Of a DNA stretch of 64,000 nt, positions 27,482-35,854 are shown in pieces. The stretch spans positions 1 to 64,000 of the forward strand of contig CACMUP010000007.1 of NCBI GenBank assembly GCA_902616905.1, in the 5' to 3' direction. The DNA is from an uncultured Bacteroidota bacterium. GTDB lineage: Bacteria; Bacteroidota; Bacteroidia; Flavobacteriales; Flavobacteriaceae. The translations under genes were made by a program, and so were the position numbers. Under the pieces are notes generated by a model, which worked only from the letters and a program-made list of their open reading frames with translations, ran no database searches and was not told where the DNA came from. Within the stretch, counting starts at the first letter, position 1. Each line of letters starts with the position of its first letter.

Positions 27482-27486
27482 ATATA

Positions 27487-29037
27487 ATGAATCGGTTCAA
27501 AATTTTATGGGTAGACGATGAAATTGATTTGCTAAAACCTCATTCCCTTTTTTTAGAGGAACGTGGATATCAAACAACCCCATGCTCAAACGGTCAAGAT
27601 GCAATAGAAATGATTAAATCCAATAATTTCGATGCAATTCTTTTAGATGAAAATATGCCAGGCCTAAGTGGATTAGAAACTTTACAGGAGATAAAAAACC
27701 ACAAACCCCTAATCCCTATAGTTATGATTACTAAAAACGAGGAAGAGCAAATTATGGAAGAAGCAATAGGATCAAAAATTACTGACTATTTAATTAAGCC
27801 AGTTAATCCTTATCAAATATTACTTTCACTGAAAAAAATCCTTAGCAACAAAGATTTAATTGCCGAAAAAACTTCTAAAGATTATCAAAAGGAATTTGGA
27901 AAATTAGCAGAAAAACTAAATAATTTAAAAACTCACCAAGATTGGATAAAATATTATGAAAAATTGATTTATTGGGAGCTTGAGTTAGAGACACTTGAGG
28001 ATTCAAGTATGTTGGAAATACTTGAATCTCAAAAACGGGAAGTGAATAATCTTTTCGCCAAATTTGTTCAAAATAATTATGAAAATTGGGTAAACAATAT
28101 TGATGAGGGACCCCTGTTATCCCATCAAATATTTCAAAGTAAGGTATTTCCACAAATTAAGCAACATCAACCCACCCTCCTCCTTATGATAGATAATTTT
28201 AGGCTTGATCAGTGGAAAATCATAAAAGAATATATCAATAGATATTATACAGTTGAATATGAATCTGTTTATTTCAGTATTTTACCGACTGCAACACAGT
28301 ACGCTAGAAATTCATTTTTTGCTGGTTTAACTCCCTTAGAAATTAAAAAGCAATTTCCAAATTGGTGGAAATTTGATCATGAAGAAGGAGGAAAGAATAT
28401 TTATGAGGAAGAGCTATTAAAAGAACAATGCAAACGATTGAGAATAATTCGTGAAATTAGTTACCACAAAATATCAAAACTTAATGAAAGTGATAATTTT
28501 ATAAAATTTCTCAATAATGAAATAAATAAAGGACTTACTGCTGTTGTTTATAATTTTATTGATATGATTTCACATGCTAAAACTGAAATGGAGATGATAA
28601 AAGAATTAGCTCCAAACAATAAAGCATACCGCTCGTTAACCCTAAGTTGGTTTAAAAACAGTTCATTAATAAAACTAATTAAAAAAGCTGCTGAAATTGG
28701 TTTTCAACTTATTTTAACTACAGATCATGGTACAATAAATGTTGACAAACCTAGTGCTGTTATAGGTGATAAAGACACCAGTTTAAATCTTAGATACAAA
28801 ACAGGGAAAAGTCTAACTTTTGAAACTAAAGACGTTGTAGATTGTCTAAAAACAGATGAATATAGTCTGCCTGCAATATCATTAAATAGTAAATATATTT
28901 TTGCAAAAAATTCAAACTATTTTGTCTACAAAAACAACTATAATTATTATGCAAATTTTTTCAAGAATACGTTTCAGCATGGTGGAGTATCACTTGAGGA
29001 AATAATAGTTCCATTTATAGTTTTAAGTCCTCGCTAA
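27487..29037 (+). CDS. porX: PorX-type response regulator with PglZ domain
   Basis: Orphan-type response regulator that controls the type IX secretion system in Bacteroidota. Residues 1-125 are the receiver domain: acidic pocket WVDDEIDLL, phospho-acceptor DAILLDENMPGLSG, and the lysine in DYLIKPVNPY. A helical linker follows, then a PglZ alkaline-phosphatase-like domain (residues 220-510) with metal-site segments LLMIDNFRLDQWK and LILTTDHGTINVDKPS; in PorX this domain cleaves oligonucleotides in structural studies. Length 516 matches the family. It precedes tsaE by 11 bases. Confidence 0.95.
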   Translation: MNRFKILWVDDEIDLLKPHSLFLEERGYQTTPCSNGQDAIEMIKSNNFDAILLDENMPGLSGLETLQEIKNHKPLIPIVMITKNEEEQIMEEAIGSKITDYLIKPVNPYQILLSLKKILSNKDLIAEKTSKDYQKEFGKLAEKLNNLKTHQDWIKYYEKLIYWELELETLEDSSMLEILESQKREVNNLFAKFVQNNYENWVNNIDEGPLLSHQIFQSKVFPQIKQHQPTLLLMIDNFRLDQWKIIKEYINRYYTVEYESVYFSILPTATQYARNSFFAGLTPLEIKKQFPNWWKFDHEEGGKNIYEEELLKEQCKRLRIIREISYHKISKLNESDNFIKFLNNEINKGLTAVVYNFIDMISHAKTEMEMIKELAPNNKAYRSLTLSWFKNSSLIKLIKKAAEIGFQLILTTDHGTINVDKPSAVIGDKDTSLNLRYKTGKSLTFETKDVVDCLKTDEYSLPAISLNSKYIFAKNSNYFVYKNNYNYYANFFKNTFQHGGVSLEEIIVPFIVLSPR

Positions 29038-29048
29038 TTTTATTTTCG

Positions 29049-29453
29049 ATGGAATATTTATTTAAATTGCCAGAGATAGATTCAGTTAGTAAAAATTTGA
29101 TTGATTGTGTATCAACCAAAATCATTAGAATTGACGGGATTATGGGATCAGGAAAGACAACATTAATTTCTAGTGCATGTAAATATTTAAATATTCAAGA
29201 TAAAATTTCAAGTCCAACATATTCTATAGTAAATACATATTTCTCACCTAAAGGTCCGGTTTATCATTTTGATTTTTATCGTCTTAACAGCTCAAATGAA
29301 GTTTTTGATTTTGGTTTAGAAGAGTATTTAGAATCTGGCCATTTTTGTTTTTTAGAATGGGCTGAAAAGATAACCCCTCATCTACCAGAAAAATATGATC
29401 ATTTTAATTTAGAAGTTATTAATGATGATTTTAGAAAGTTAATTAAGAAATAA
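29049..29453 (+). CDS. tsaE: tRNA threonylcarbamoyladenosine biosynthesis ATPase TsaE
   Basis: Small P-loop ATPase needed for t6A modification of ANN-decoding tRNAs. Walker A is GIMGSGKTTLISSA; ISSPTYSIVNTY and VYHFDFYRL are the characteristic following blocks, and FCFLEWAEKI is the Walker B-like region. The length of 134 is normal. The partner TsaC/Sua5-like gene lies 3.6 kb away at 32.7 kb. Confidence 0.95.
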   Translation: MEYLFKLPEIDSVSKNLIDCVSTKIIRIDGIMGSGKTTLISSACKYLNIQDKISSPTYSIVNTYFSPKGPVYHFDFYRLNSSNEVFDFGLEEYLESGHFCFLEWAEKITPHLPEKYDHFNLEVINDDFRKLIKK

Positions 29454-29459
29454 TTTAAG

Positions 29460-29822
29460 ATGAACTTATTTTATCGTTTAGGATATTATTTTGCAGGATT
29501 TTCAGTCGGTCTTATATTCTTGACATTTATTTTTAGTGGTAAGAAGACAAGTTGTAATTACAGCCCTTCAGCGAGAGTTAAGAGAAATCTAGAAAAAAAG
29601 GATATATTTATTTCTAAAGAAATAAGTAATAAATATCCATATTTAAATCAAAGTCTTATTAAAAATTGTATTAAAGATGGTGAAATTGATTTTTCAAAAA
29701 GTAATACGAAACTTGACTCGTGTAAAACTTATTATTTTAATCTAAATAAAAAAAATATATCAACTTTTGAAGTCGTTAATTGTTCAAAAATAATTAGGTT
29801 AAAAAATATTACAACATATTAA
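29460..29822 (+). CDS. DUF4258-type small membrane-anchored protein
   Basis: A 120-residue protein with an N-terminal membrane segment (LGYYFAGFSVGLIFLTFIFS) followed by GKKTSCNYSPSARVKRNLE and a soluble part with SLIKNCIKDGEIDFSKSNTK. Similar proteins sit next to tsaE and porX in flavobacteria, and the C-terminal part resembles DUF4258. Function unknown. It starts 6 bases after tsaE, and its last 14 bases overlap the 3' end of the convergent proline dehydrogenase gene. Confidence 0.75.
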   Translation: MNLFYRLGYYFAGFSVGLIFLTFIFSGKKTSCNYSPSARVKRNLEKKDIFISKEISNKYPYLNQSLIKNCIKDGEIDFSKSNTKLDSCKTYYFNLNKKNISTFEVVNCSKIIRLKNITTY

Positions 29823-30978
29823 CTTTTCTTCTATTAATTTCCTTTTTAATAAGACTTAGTTCTCTTGGTGTCTGTCCGCTCACTGAGCTGTTTTCTTCTG
29901 CCCTTCTTATTAGGTAGGGAATTACTTCTTTTACGGGTCCAAAAGGCACATACTTTACTACTTGATAACCTTCATGTGCCAAATTGAATGAAATGTGATC
30001 TGCCATTCCATAGAGTTGTGAAAACCATATAAAAGGATGGTTATTTTGATAATTATTTTTTTTCATCAGTTTTGTTGCTTTGATAATACTATCTTCACTG
30101 TGTGATCCAATGAAGAGATTGCATACGTGAACCCTTTCAATAATGTACTCTAGTGCACTATCAAAATTTAAGTCTGTAGCTTTCTTATTATTACAAATAG
30201 GTGAGGATATCCCGAGATTTTTTGCCCTTATGTTTTCTTTCTCCATGTAGGCCCCCCTTACGAGTTTCACTCCAATTAAAAAATTTTTTTTCTTTGCTTT
30301 ATCTATTATTCTTTTTATATACGACAATCTGTCTTTACGATACATTTGGATTGTTGTAAAGACATACGCTTCTTTTCTATTAAATTTATTCATCATTGAT
30401 TCTGCTATATCGTCAATTGCTGACTGAATCCAAGATTCTTCAGCATCGATAAATATTTTAACCTTTAAATTTATTGCAGTTTTACAACAATCCTCAATTC
30501 TTTTAAGAACTCTATTCCAAATATTCTTTTCTTCAAAACTTAAATTAGTTCCACTACTTATCTTTTCAAATAAGTGAATAGGCCCTAAACTTGTCGCCTT
30601 AAAAACAGTGAATGGGAGTGCTGATTTTCCACTAGAAAATTTGATAGTATCTATAACGTTATACAATGATTCGTCCATACCTTGTTCAGATTTTTGACTC
30701 TCCGACGCATAATGCATATATGATTTTACGTTGTGAGAAGCTAGGCGATCAACTTCCTTTATTGAATCCTTTTTTGATATTCCAGAACAAAATTGTTTAA
30801 ATACTGTATGTTTGAAAAGGAAACTAATTGGTAATTTAAGTCTTATTGCAACTAATGCAACTTTTGTCAAAAATGAAACTAATCTATGATTGGAAATCAA
30901 TCTAAATAAATAAAAAGCTCTTAATAATTCCCATTTTGATTTAAGTTCATAGGCATGTTCAGTATTATCAAAATTCAT
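29809..30978 (-). CDS. Proline dehydrogenase (stand-alone)
   Basis: FAD-dependent oxidation of proline to pyrroline-5-carboxylate, electrons going to quinone. The 389-residue protein is the monofunctional form, without the P5C dehydrogenase half of PutA. Catalytic barrel motifs visible are VKIFIDAEESWIQ, FTTIQMYRKDRL, the hallmark LIGVKLVRGAYMEKE, LFIGSHSEDSI, WFSQLYGMADHISF, and the C-terminal VPYLIRRAEENSSV, a typical substrate-binding arginine helix. The P5C dehydrogenase is not in the window. Confidence 0.95.
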   Translation of the reverse strand: MNFDNTEHAYELKSKWELLRAFYLFRLISNHRLVSFLTKVALVAIRLKLPISFLFKHTVFKQFCSGISKKDSIKEVDRLASHNVKSYMHYASESQKSEQGMDESLYNVIDTIKFSSGKSALPFTVFKATSLGPIHLFEKISSGTNLSFEEKNIWNRVLKRIEDCCKTAINLKVKIFIDAEESWIQSAIDDIAESMMNKFNRKEAYVFTTIQMYRKDRLSYIKRIIDKAKKKNFLIGVKLVRGAYMEKENIRAKNLGISSPICNNKKATDLNFDSALEYIIERVHVCNLFIGSHSEDSIIKATKLMKKNNYQNNHPFIWFSQLYGMADHISFNLAHEGYQVVKYVPFGPVKEVIPYLIRRAEENSSVSGQTPRELSLIKKEINRRKVNML

Positions 30979-31032
30979 AAATTAAATTAAACTAAAAATT
31001 AAATAATTTTAAAATAAATGGCCAGAATAGTT

Positions 31033-31674
31033 TCAAATTTTGTTATTTATCAAGGGAACAAATTTAAATTTCCCAAAGGTTTCTTTATCAAATGTTTTTA
31101 ATGAGGTTCTAGTAAAACGAGTCATCACTTGTTCTTTTTCGCCTACAGGTATAACTAATTTGCCCCCAACTTTTAACTGTTTTAATAATTCTTTTGGTAC
31201 CTCAGGCGCTCCAGCTGTAACTAAAATTTTTTCAAATGGAGCGTTTTCAGGCAGACCATTATAGCCATCCCCAAAAATAATTTTTTTTGGTCTTAAATTT
31301 AATTTTTTTAAAAGTCTTTGTGTTTTTTTAAATAGCTTTTGTTGTCGTTCAATCGTAAAAATATTTTTACTAAATCCTAGAAGAATAGCTGTTTGGTAAC
31401 CTGAACCAGTCCCAATTTCTAATATTTTGTCATTAAAATTTATATCTAAAATTTGAGTTTGAAAAGCTACAGTGTATGGTTGAGAAATTGTCTGATTTGC
31501 ATCTATTGGATAAGCTTGGTCTTCATAGGCATAATTTAATAGTCCTGGGTCCATAAAATAATGTCTAGGTGTATTTTCAATAACATTTAAAACTTTGTTA
31601 GACGTAATTCCTTTTAACCTAAGTTTTTCAACTAATTGTCTCCTTAATCCTTTGTATTTTGGAGTATCTTTCAC
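31033..31674 (-). CDS. pcm: Protein-L-isoaspartate O-methyltransferase
   Basis: SAM-dependent repair of isomerised aspartyl residues in ageing proteins. The Rossmann methyltransferase motif is KILEIGTGSGYQTAIL; the substrate region is DQAYPIDANQTISQPYTVAFQTQIL; later blocks IIFGDGYNGLPENAPFEKILVTAG and GKLVIPVG are standard. Length 213 is normal. It is divergent from the frameshifted oxidoreductase at 31741. Confidence 0.96.
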   Translation of the reverse strand: MKDTPKYKGLRRQLVEKLRLKGITSNKVLNVIENTPRHYFMDPGLLNYAYEDQAYPIDANQTISQPYTVAFQTQILDINFNDKILEIGTGSGYQTAILLGFSKNIFTIERQQKLFKKTQRLLKKLNLRPKKIIFGDGYNGLPENAPFEKILVTAGAPEVPKELLKQLKVGGKLVIPVGEKEQVMTRFTRTSLKTFDKETFGKFKFVPLINNKI

Positions 31675-31740
31675 TGTTACAAAAATAAGTTAGTTTAGTT
31701 ACAAATTTAAGTTTACTTTGTAATTTAATTTTTAATTTTT

Positions 31741-32700
31741 ATGCTAAAAGTTGGTGTGATTGGAGCAGGTATTATTGGTAAAAAATATTTAAAAATTGTT
31801 GAAGATTCTACTTTTTTGATCTCGTTGGATTTTATGAAAGAAATAATAAAATAAGAGAGGATTTTTTAAAAAAATCAAAATATATTTCATTTGATCATAT
31901 TAATAATCTAATAGATTCAGTTGATATTATTATTTTATGTACCCCTACCTTTTCCCATTTTGATTTAGCAAAAAAAGTAATAGAAGGGAAAAAACATGTT
32001 TTCATTGAAAAGCCGATTTGTAGTTCGGTTGAAAAGGCCTATGAATTAATTGACCTAGCAGATAAAAATAAAGTTTTTGGCCAAGTTGGTCATGTTGAAA
32101 GATATAATCCAGCCTTTGAAGTAATAAAATCCTCAATCGATTCACCTGAATTTATCGAAGCCCATAGATTTGCTGAATTTAATCCTAGAGGTACCGATGT
32201 TTCTGTGGTATTAGATTTAATGATACATGACATTGATATAGAATTAAGTTTGGTAAAATCAGAAATAAAAAAAATTGATGCATCTGGTTTTTCAGTTATT
32301 TCTGAAACGTCAGACATATGTAATGCTCGGATAATATTCAAAAAATGGTTGTGTTGCTAATTTAACTGCTAATAGGGTTTCTCTAAAAAAAATTAGAAAA
32401 TCACGATTCTTTTTAAAAAATAAATACGTTGAAATAGATTATTTAACTCAAAATTTAGAAATAGTAAAAGTTAAAGACATTCCAAAAATAAATGATGACT
32501 TATCGATATTTGTAAAAAATGCAGAGGGGAAGGAAAAAAAAATAGTTATTGAAAATCCAATAATAAAAAAACATAATTCAATACAAAAAGAGCTTGAAGA
32601 TTTTCACCATTGTATCTTGAAGAATCAAAGACCTAGAGTTTCATTACATGATGGAGCACGCGCACTTGAAGTTGCAAAAAAGATAATCGAGTGTATTTAA
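31741..32700 (+). pseudogene. Gfo/Idh/MocA-family oxidoreductase, disrupted by two compensating single-base frameshifts
   Basis: The ORF track misses it because no frame is long. Frame 1 begins MLKVGVIGAGIIGKKYLKIVEDST, the NAD(P)-binding GxGxxG. After a T6 run (31812-31817, one T short) the frame shifts and reads FDLVGFYERNNK, CTPTFSHFDLAKK, HVFIEKPICSS and GQVGHVERYNPAF. After an A6 run (32340-32345, one A too many) it shifts back and continues NGCVANLTANRVS to DGARALEVAKKIIECI and TAA. Correcting both gives an intact protein of about 319 residues with the dinucleotide domain and EKP motif. Either an early pseudogene or assembly errors in homopolymers. Confidence 0.88.
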
Positions 32701-32702
32701 AA

Positions 32703-33329
32703 TTATAATGGATTCTCACCTAACCCTTTTCTAATAATTTCAAAAGGATTTTTAGTCACATCAATTACTGTTGAGGGTATGTTCCTGCCGAACCCATCAG
32801 ATAACATTAAATCTATTTCATTATCCCATTTTTCTAATAGGACATCAGGACTGGTTGTGTAATCCAGTATTTCATCTGAATCATGAATTGAAGTACTTAC
32901 TAATGGAGCGCTTAAGAGGGGAAGTAGTTTCATCAAAATTGGATGGTTAGGTATTCTAACACCAATAGATTTTCTTTTTTGAAATGGTTTTGGAAGCTTA
33001 TGGGCAGATTTCATTATTAATGCATAAGGTCCGGGTAATATACGTTTAATTAACTTAAAAATCTTTGAATTCATAGGTGAAACAAATTCTGATAAATCTT
33101 TGATATCTTTAAAAATAAAACTTAGGGGAGCGTATTCTAATTTAACTCCTTTGATTTTTGCAAGATCTTTTAGTCGCTGATATTGATTTGACAAGCATCC
33201 TATTGCATAAACAGTATCAGTTGGAAAAATAATCATACCAGCACTTTCTAACACATCAACTGCTTCATTTAGATATCTATAATTAGGTTCATTTGAATAA
33301 AATGTTCTTATCTTGTTTTTTGATTGCAT
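32703..33329 (-). CDS. YrdC/Sua5-family threonylcarbamoyl-AMP synthase
   Basis: Makes threonylcarbamoyl-AMP for t6A tRNA modification (TsaC/Sua5 role), or belongs to the closely related YciO subgroup. The 208 residues contain the YrdC-fold signature AGMIIFPTDTVYAIGCLSN, the KxR-like patch KIKGVKLEYAPLSFIFKDI, and LPGPYALIMKSAHKLPKPF followed by SIGVRIPNHP. The C-terminus has STVIDVTKNPFEIIRKG. It follows uvrD directly, sharing one base with its stop region, so the two form an operon. Confidence 0.9.
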   Translation of the reverse strand: MQSKNKIRTFYSNEPNYRYLNEAVDVLESAGMIIFPTDTVYAIGCLSNQYQRLKDLAKIKGVKLEYAPLSFIFKDIKDLSEFVSPMNSKIFKLIKRILPGPYALIMKSAHKLPKPFQKRKSIGVRIPNHPILMKLLPLLSAPLVSTSIHDSDEILDYTTSPDVLLEKWDNEIDLMLSDGFGRNIPSTVIDVTKNPFEIIRKGLGENPL

Positions 33330-35650
33330 TATAAAACTTTCAATTTAGCAAAACGTAATAATAAATTTTTTGGACCATGTACATTAAAATTAATTATTGC
33401 TTTTTTATCAATACCCTTGCCCTCTATTTTTTCTACTATACCTCTACCAAATCTTGTATGCTCAACTTCCATTCCTAATTTAAGATCTATAACTTTAATT
33501 TTATCATTCTTTGAATCATTATCTTTTAAATTTCTAAGAATATTTATTTTTTTTACGGGTGGGTTTGAAATTAAATTCTCTTTAATCTGAATTTTGTTTG
33601 GATTTAATATTTTTGGTGAATCAAAAATAGAATTGTCTAAAAGAGGTTTAAAGTTATATTCATCAGTTGGAATTATGTGATGTACATATTTGGGATCTAT
33701 TTCTTCAATGAATCTACTTGGCTCAGAGTCTATAAGTTTACCCCATCTGTATCTAGAGATTGTGTGGGATAAAAATGCTTTTTGTTTTGCCCGTGTTAAG
33801 GCAACATAAAATAATCGCCTCTCCTCTTCTAATTCACTTCGAGTATTCATACTCATTGCAGAAGGGAACAAATCTTCTTCTAATCCAACAATAAAAACAA
33901 TTGGAAATTCGAGTCCTTTCGCTAAATGGATAGTCATTAAGGAAACTCTATCAATGTTGTCATCATTCTCCTTACTATCTAAGTCAGTTGCTAATGCTAT
34001 ATCTTGTAAAAACTCGTCAAGATTTCCTGATGCGTCAACAATTTCTTTTTGTCCTTCGGTAAAGTCTCTTATACCGTTCAATAATTCCTCGACATTTTCA
34101 ATCCTTGCGACACCTTCAGGAGTTGCATCCTTTTTCAATTCTATAACAAACCCAACATTTTTTATAATTAGATCTGCAATTTCAAAAGCATTTAGTTTTT
34201 CATTTTCAATTTGAAAACGTTTAATTAATCTTGAAAATTTACTGAGCTTAATAAGTGTCCCCGAATTTATTTTTAATTCAAGTTCTTCTGCTCTTTTTAT
34301 GATCTCAAATAGAGAAACATTGTAATGCCTTGCTGCAATTACAATCTTATCTATTGTTGCCTGTCCTATTCCCCTAGATGGGTAATTTATAATCCTCTTA
34401 AGGCTTTCTTCATCTTTGTCATTTACAACTAATCTTAGATAAGCCAAAATATCTTTAATTTCTTTACGTTGATAAAATGAAAGCCCCCCAAATATTCTAT
34501 AAGGGATATCTCTCTTTCTTAAAGCATCTTCCATTGCTCTTGATTGAGCATTAGTTCTATATAGTATAGCAAAATCAGAATTCTTTTTTTGTTCAGACAT
34601 TTTAAACTCAAAAATGCTTGAGGCTACATGACGCCCTTCGTCAGAATCTGTTAGAAGCCTATTGATTTGAATCGGTGATCCTTGATCATTAGATGTCCAA
34701 ACGACTTTATCTATTTTATTTTTATTATGACTAATTATAGAGTTTGCTGCATTAACTATAGTTTTAGTTGAGCGATAGTTTTGCTCTAAGCGATAAAGTA
34801 TAACATCTGGATAGTCTTTTTGAAAGTTTAAAATATTATTAATATTTGCACCTCTAAAGGCGTATATACTTTGGGCATCATCCCCAACAACACAAATATT
34901 CTGATAACGATCTGCTAATGCCTTAACTATTAAATATTGTGAATGATTTGTGTCTTGATACTCATCAACTAGGATATAACGAAAACGTTCTTGATATTTA
35001 GCTAATACATTGGGATGTGTATTTAATAATTCGTTTGTTTTTAATAATAAATCGTCGAAATCCATTGCACCAGCCTTAAAACATCGAGAAACATATTCTT
35101 TATATATTTCACCTAGTTTAGGACGTCTAGACATGGCATCTGCTTCCTGCAATTCAGAATTTGAATAATAAGCCTTCACAGTAATTAAACTGTTTTTAAA
35201 TGCAGAAATTCGATTTCTAATTTGCTTATACTTGTAGATATCCTTGTCAAGTCCCATTTCTTTAATTACAGAAGATATTAATCTATCTGAGTCTTGGGTA
35301 TCATAAATTGTAAAATTCGATGGAAATCCCAATTTATCAGCCTCAGATCTTAATATACGAGCAAAAACAGAATGAAAAGTTCCCATCCAAAGACTTTTTG
35401 CTTCACTTTCCCCTACTAATTGACCTATGCGATACTTCATTTCCCTAGCGGCTTTATTAGTAAAAGTTAATGCTAAAATTGAAAAAGGATCAATCCCTTC
35501 AGACATTAAAAAAGCAATACGATAAGTTAATACACGTGTTTTACCAGATCCAGCACCAGCAATAACAATCAAAGGCCCTTCTTTGTGAAAAGTTGGTTCT
35601 TTTTGGGCATCATTTAATGTATTAAAACTCGATTTTAATTCTTCATTCAT
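33329..35650 (-). CDS. uvrD: UvrD/PcrA-type superfamily 1 DNA helicase
   Basis: 3'-5' helicase for excision repair, mismatch repair and removal of stalled replication or recombination intermediates. All SF1A motifs are visible in 773 residues: motif I IAGAGSGKTRVL, Ia LTFTNKAAREMK, II LVDEYQDTN, III VGDDAQSIYAFRGA, IV RLEQNYRSTKTIV, V VSLMTIHLAKGLEFPIVFIVG and VI EERRLFYVALTRAK. The C-terminus (EVEHTRFGRGIVEKIEG) is a Tudor-like tail typical of UvrD/PcrA. A -7-like TAATTTTG (35658-35665) precedes the ATG. Confidence 0.97.
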   Translation of the reverse strand: MNEELKSSFNTLNDAQKEPTFHKEGPLIVIAGAGSGKTRVLTYRIAFLMSEGIDPFSILALTFTNKAAREMKYRIGQLVGESEAKSLWMGTFHSVFARILRSEADKLGFPSNFTIYDTQDSDRLISSVIKEMGLDKDIYKYKQIRNRISAFKNSLITVKAYYSNSELQEADAMSRRPKLGEIYKEYVSRCFKAGAMDFDDLLLKTNELLNTHPNVLAKYQERFRYILVDEYQDTNHSQYLIVKALADRYQNICVVGDDAQSIYAFRGANINNILNFQKDYPDVILYRLEQNYRSTKTIVNAANSIISHNKNKIDKVVWTSNDQGSPIQINRLLTDSDEGRHVASSIFEFKMSEQKKNSDFAILYRTNAQSRAMEDALRKRDIPYRIFGGLSFYQRKEIKDILAYLRLVVNDKDEESLKRIINYPSRGIGQATIDKIVIAARHYNVSLFEIIKRAEELELKINSGTLIKLSKFSRLIKRFQIENEKLNAFEIADLIIKNVGFVIELKKDATPEGVARIENVEELLNGIRDFTEGQKEIVDASGNLDEFLQDIALATDLDSKENDDNIDRVSLMTIHLAKGLEFPIVFIVGLEEDLFPSAMSMNTRSELEEERRLFYVALTRAKQKAFLSHTISRYRWGKLIDSEPSRFIEEIDPKYVHHIIPTDEYNFKPLLDNSIFDSPKILNPNKIQIKENLISNPPVKKINILRNLKDNDSKNDKIKVIDLKLGMEVEHTRFGRGIVEKIEGKGIDKKAIINFNVHGPKNLLLRFAKLKVL

Positions 35651-35657
35651 TTACCAT

Positions 35658-35665
35658 CAAAATTA
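35658..35665 (-). promoter_or_regulatory. Candidate -7 element of uvrD
   Basis: Minus-strand TAATTTTG matches TAnnTTTG about 8 bases before the uvrD ATG, implying a very short leader. A TTG lies 14 bases upstream, closer than the usual spacing, so the call is tentative. Confidence 0.35.
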
Positions 35666-35745
35666 GGTAATTATGTAAACAAGATTAATTTTTTAATTTA
35701 TAAATATAAACATTGTATATTCACAATTATACTCAAATTTAAGTC

Positions 35746-35835
35746 ATGAAAAAACAAATTGTTTTTGCTTTATTTATATTGGTTTTTGTACCATCAAGTG
35801 CTCAAAAAATCTCAAATTCACTAAAAAATAAATAA
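35746..35835 (+). CDS. Orphan signal-peptide mini-ORF (29 aa), possible gene remnant
   Basis: Too short for the ORF track. It encodes MKKQIVFALFILVFVPSSAQ followed by only KISNSLKNK and a stop. The first 20 residues form a textbook Sec signal peptide with a SSAQ cleavage site, leaving a 9-residue mature part. It may be the 5' remnant of a secreted-protein gene whose body has been lost, or a true mini-peptide. It sits between uvrD (leftward) and recG (rightward, 19 bases after its stop). Confidence 0.4.
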   Translation: MKKQIVFALFILVFVPSSAQKISNSLKNK

Positions 35836-35854
35836 ATTGCTTTGACAATTTATT

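Noticed and set aside
31812-31818. Programmed -1 frameshift at T TTT TTG in the oxidoreductase gene
   Set aside because: The heptamer fits a slippery site, but a second, opposite +1 shift is needed 530 bases later at an A run with no frameshift signal, and the family has no known frameshifting. Mutation or assembly error is simpler.
32090-32341. Minus-strand ORF of 83 aa inside the oxidoreductase gene
   Set aside because: Antisense shadow of the coding sequence with no recognisable protein features; the plus strand carries conserved Gfo/Idh/MocA blocks.
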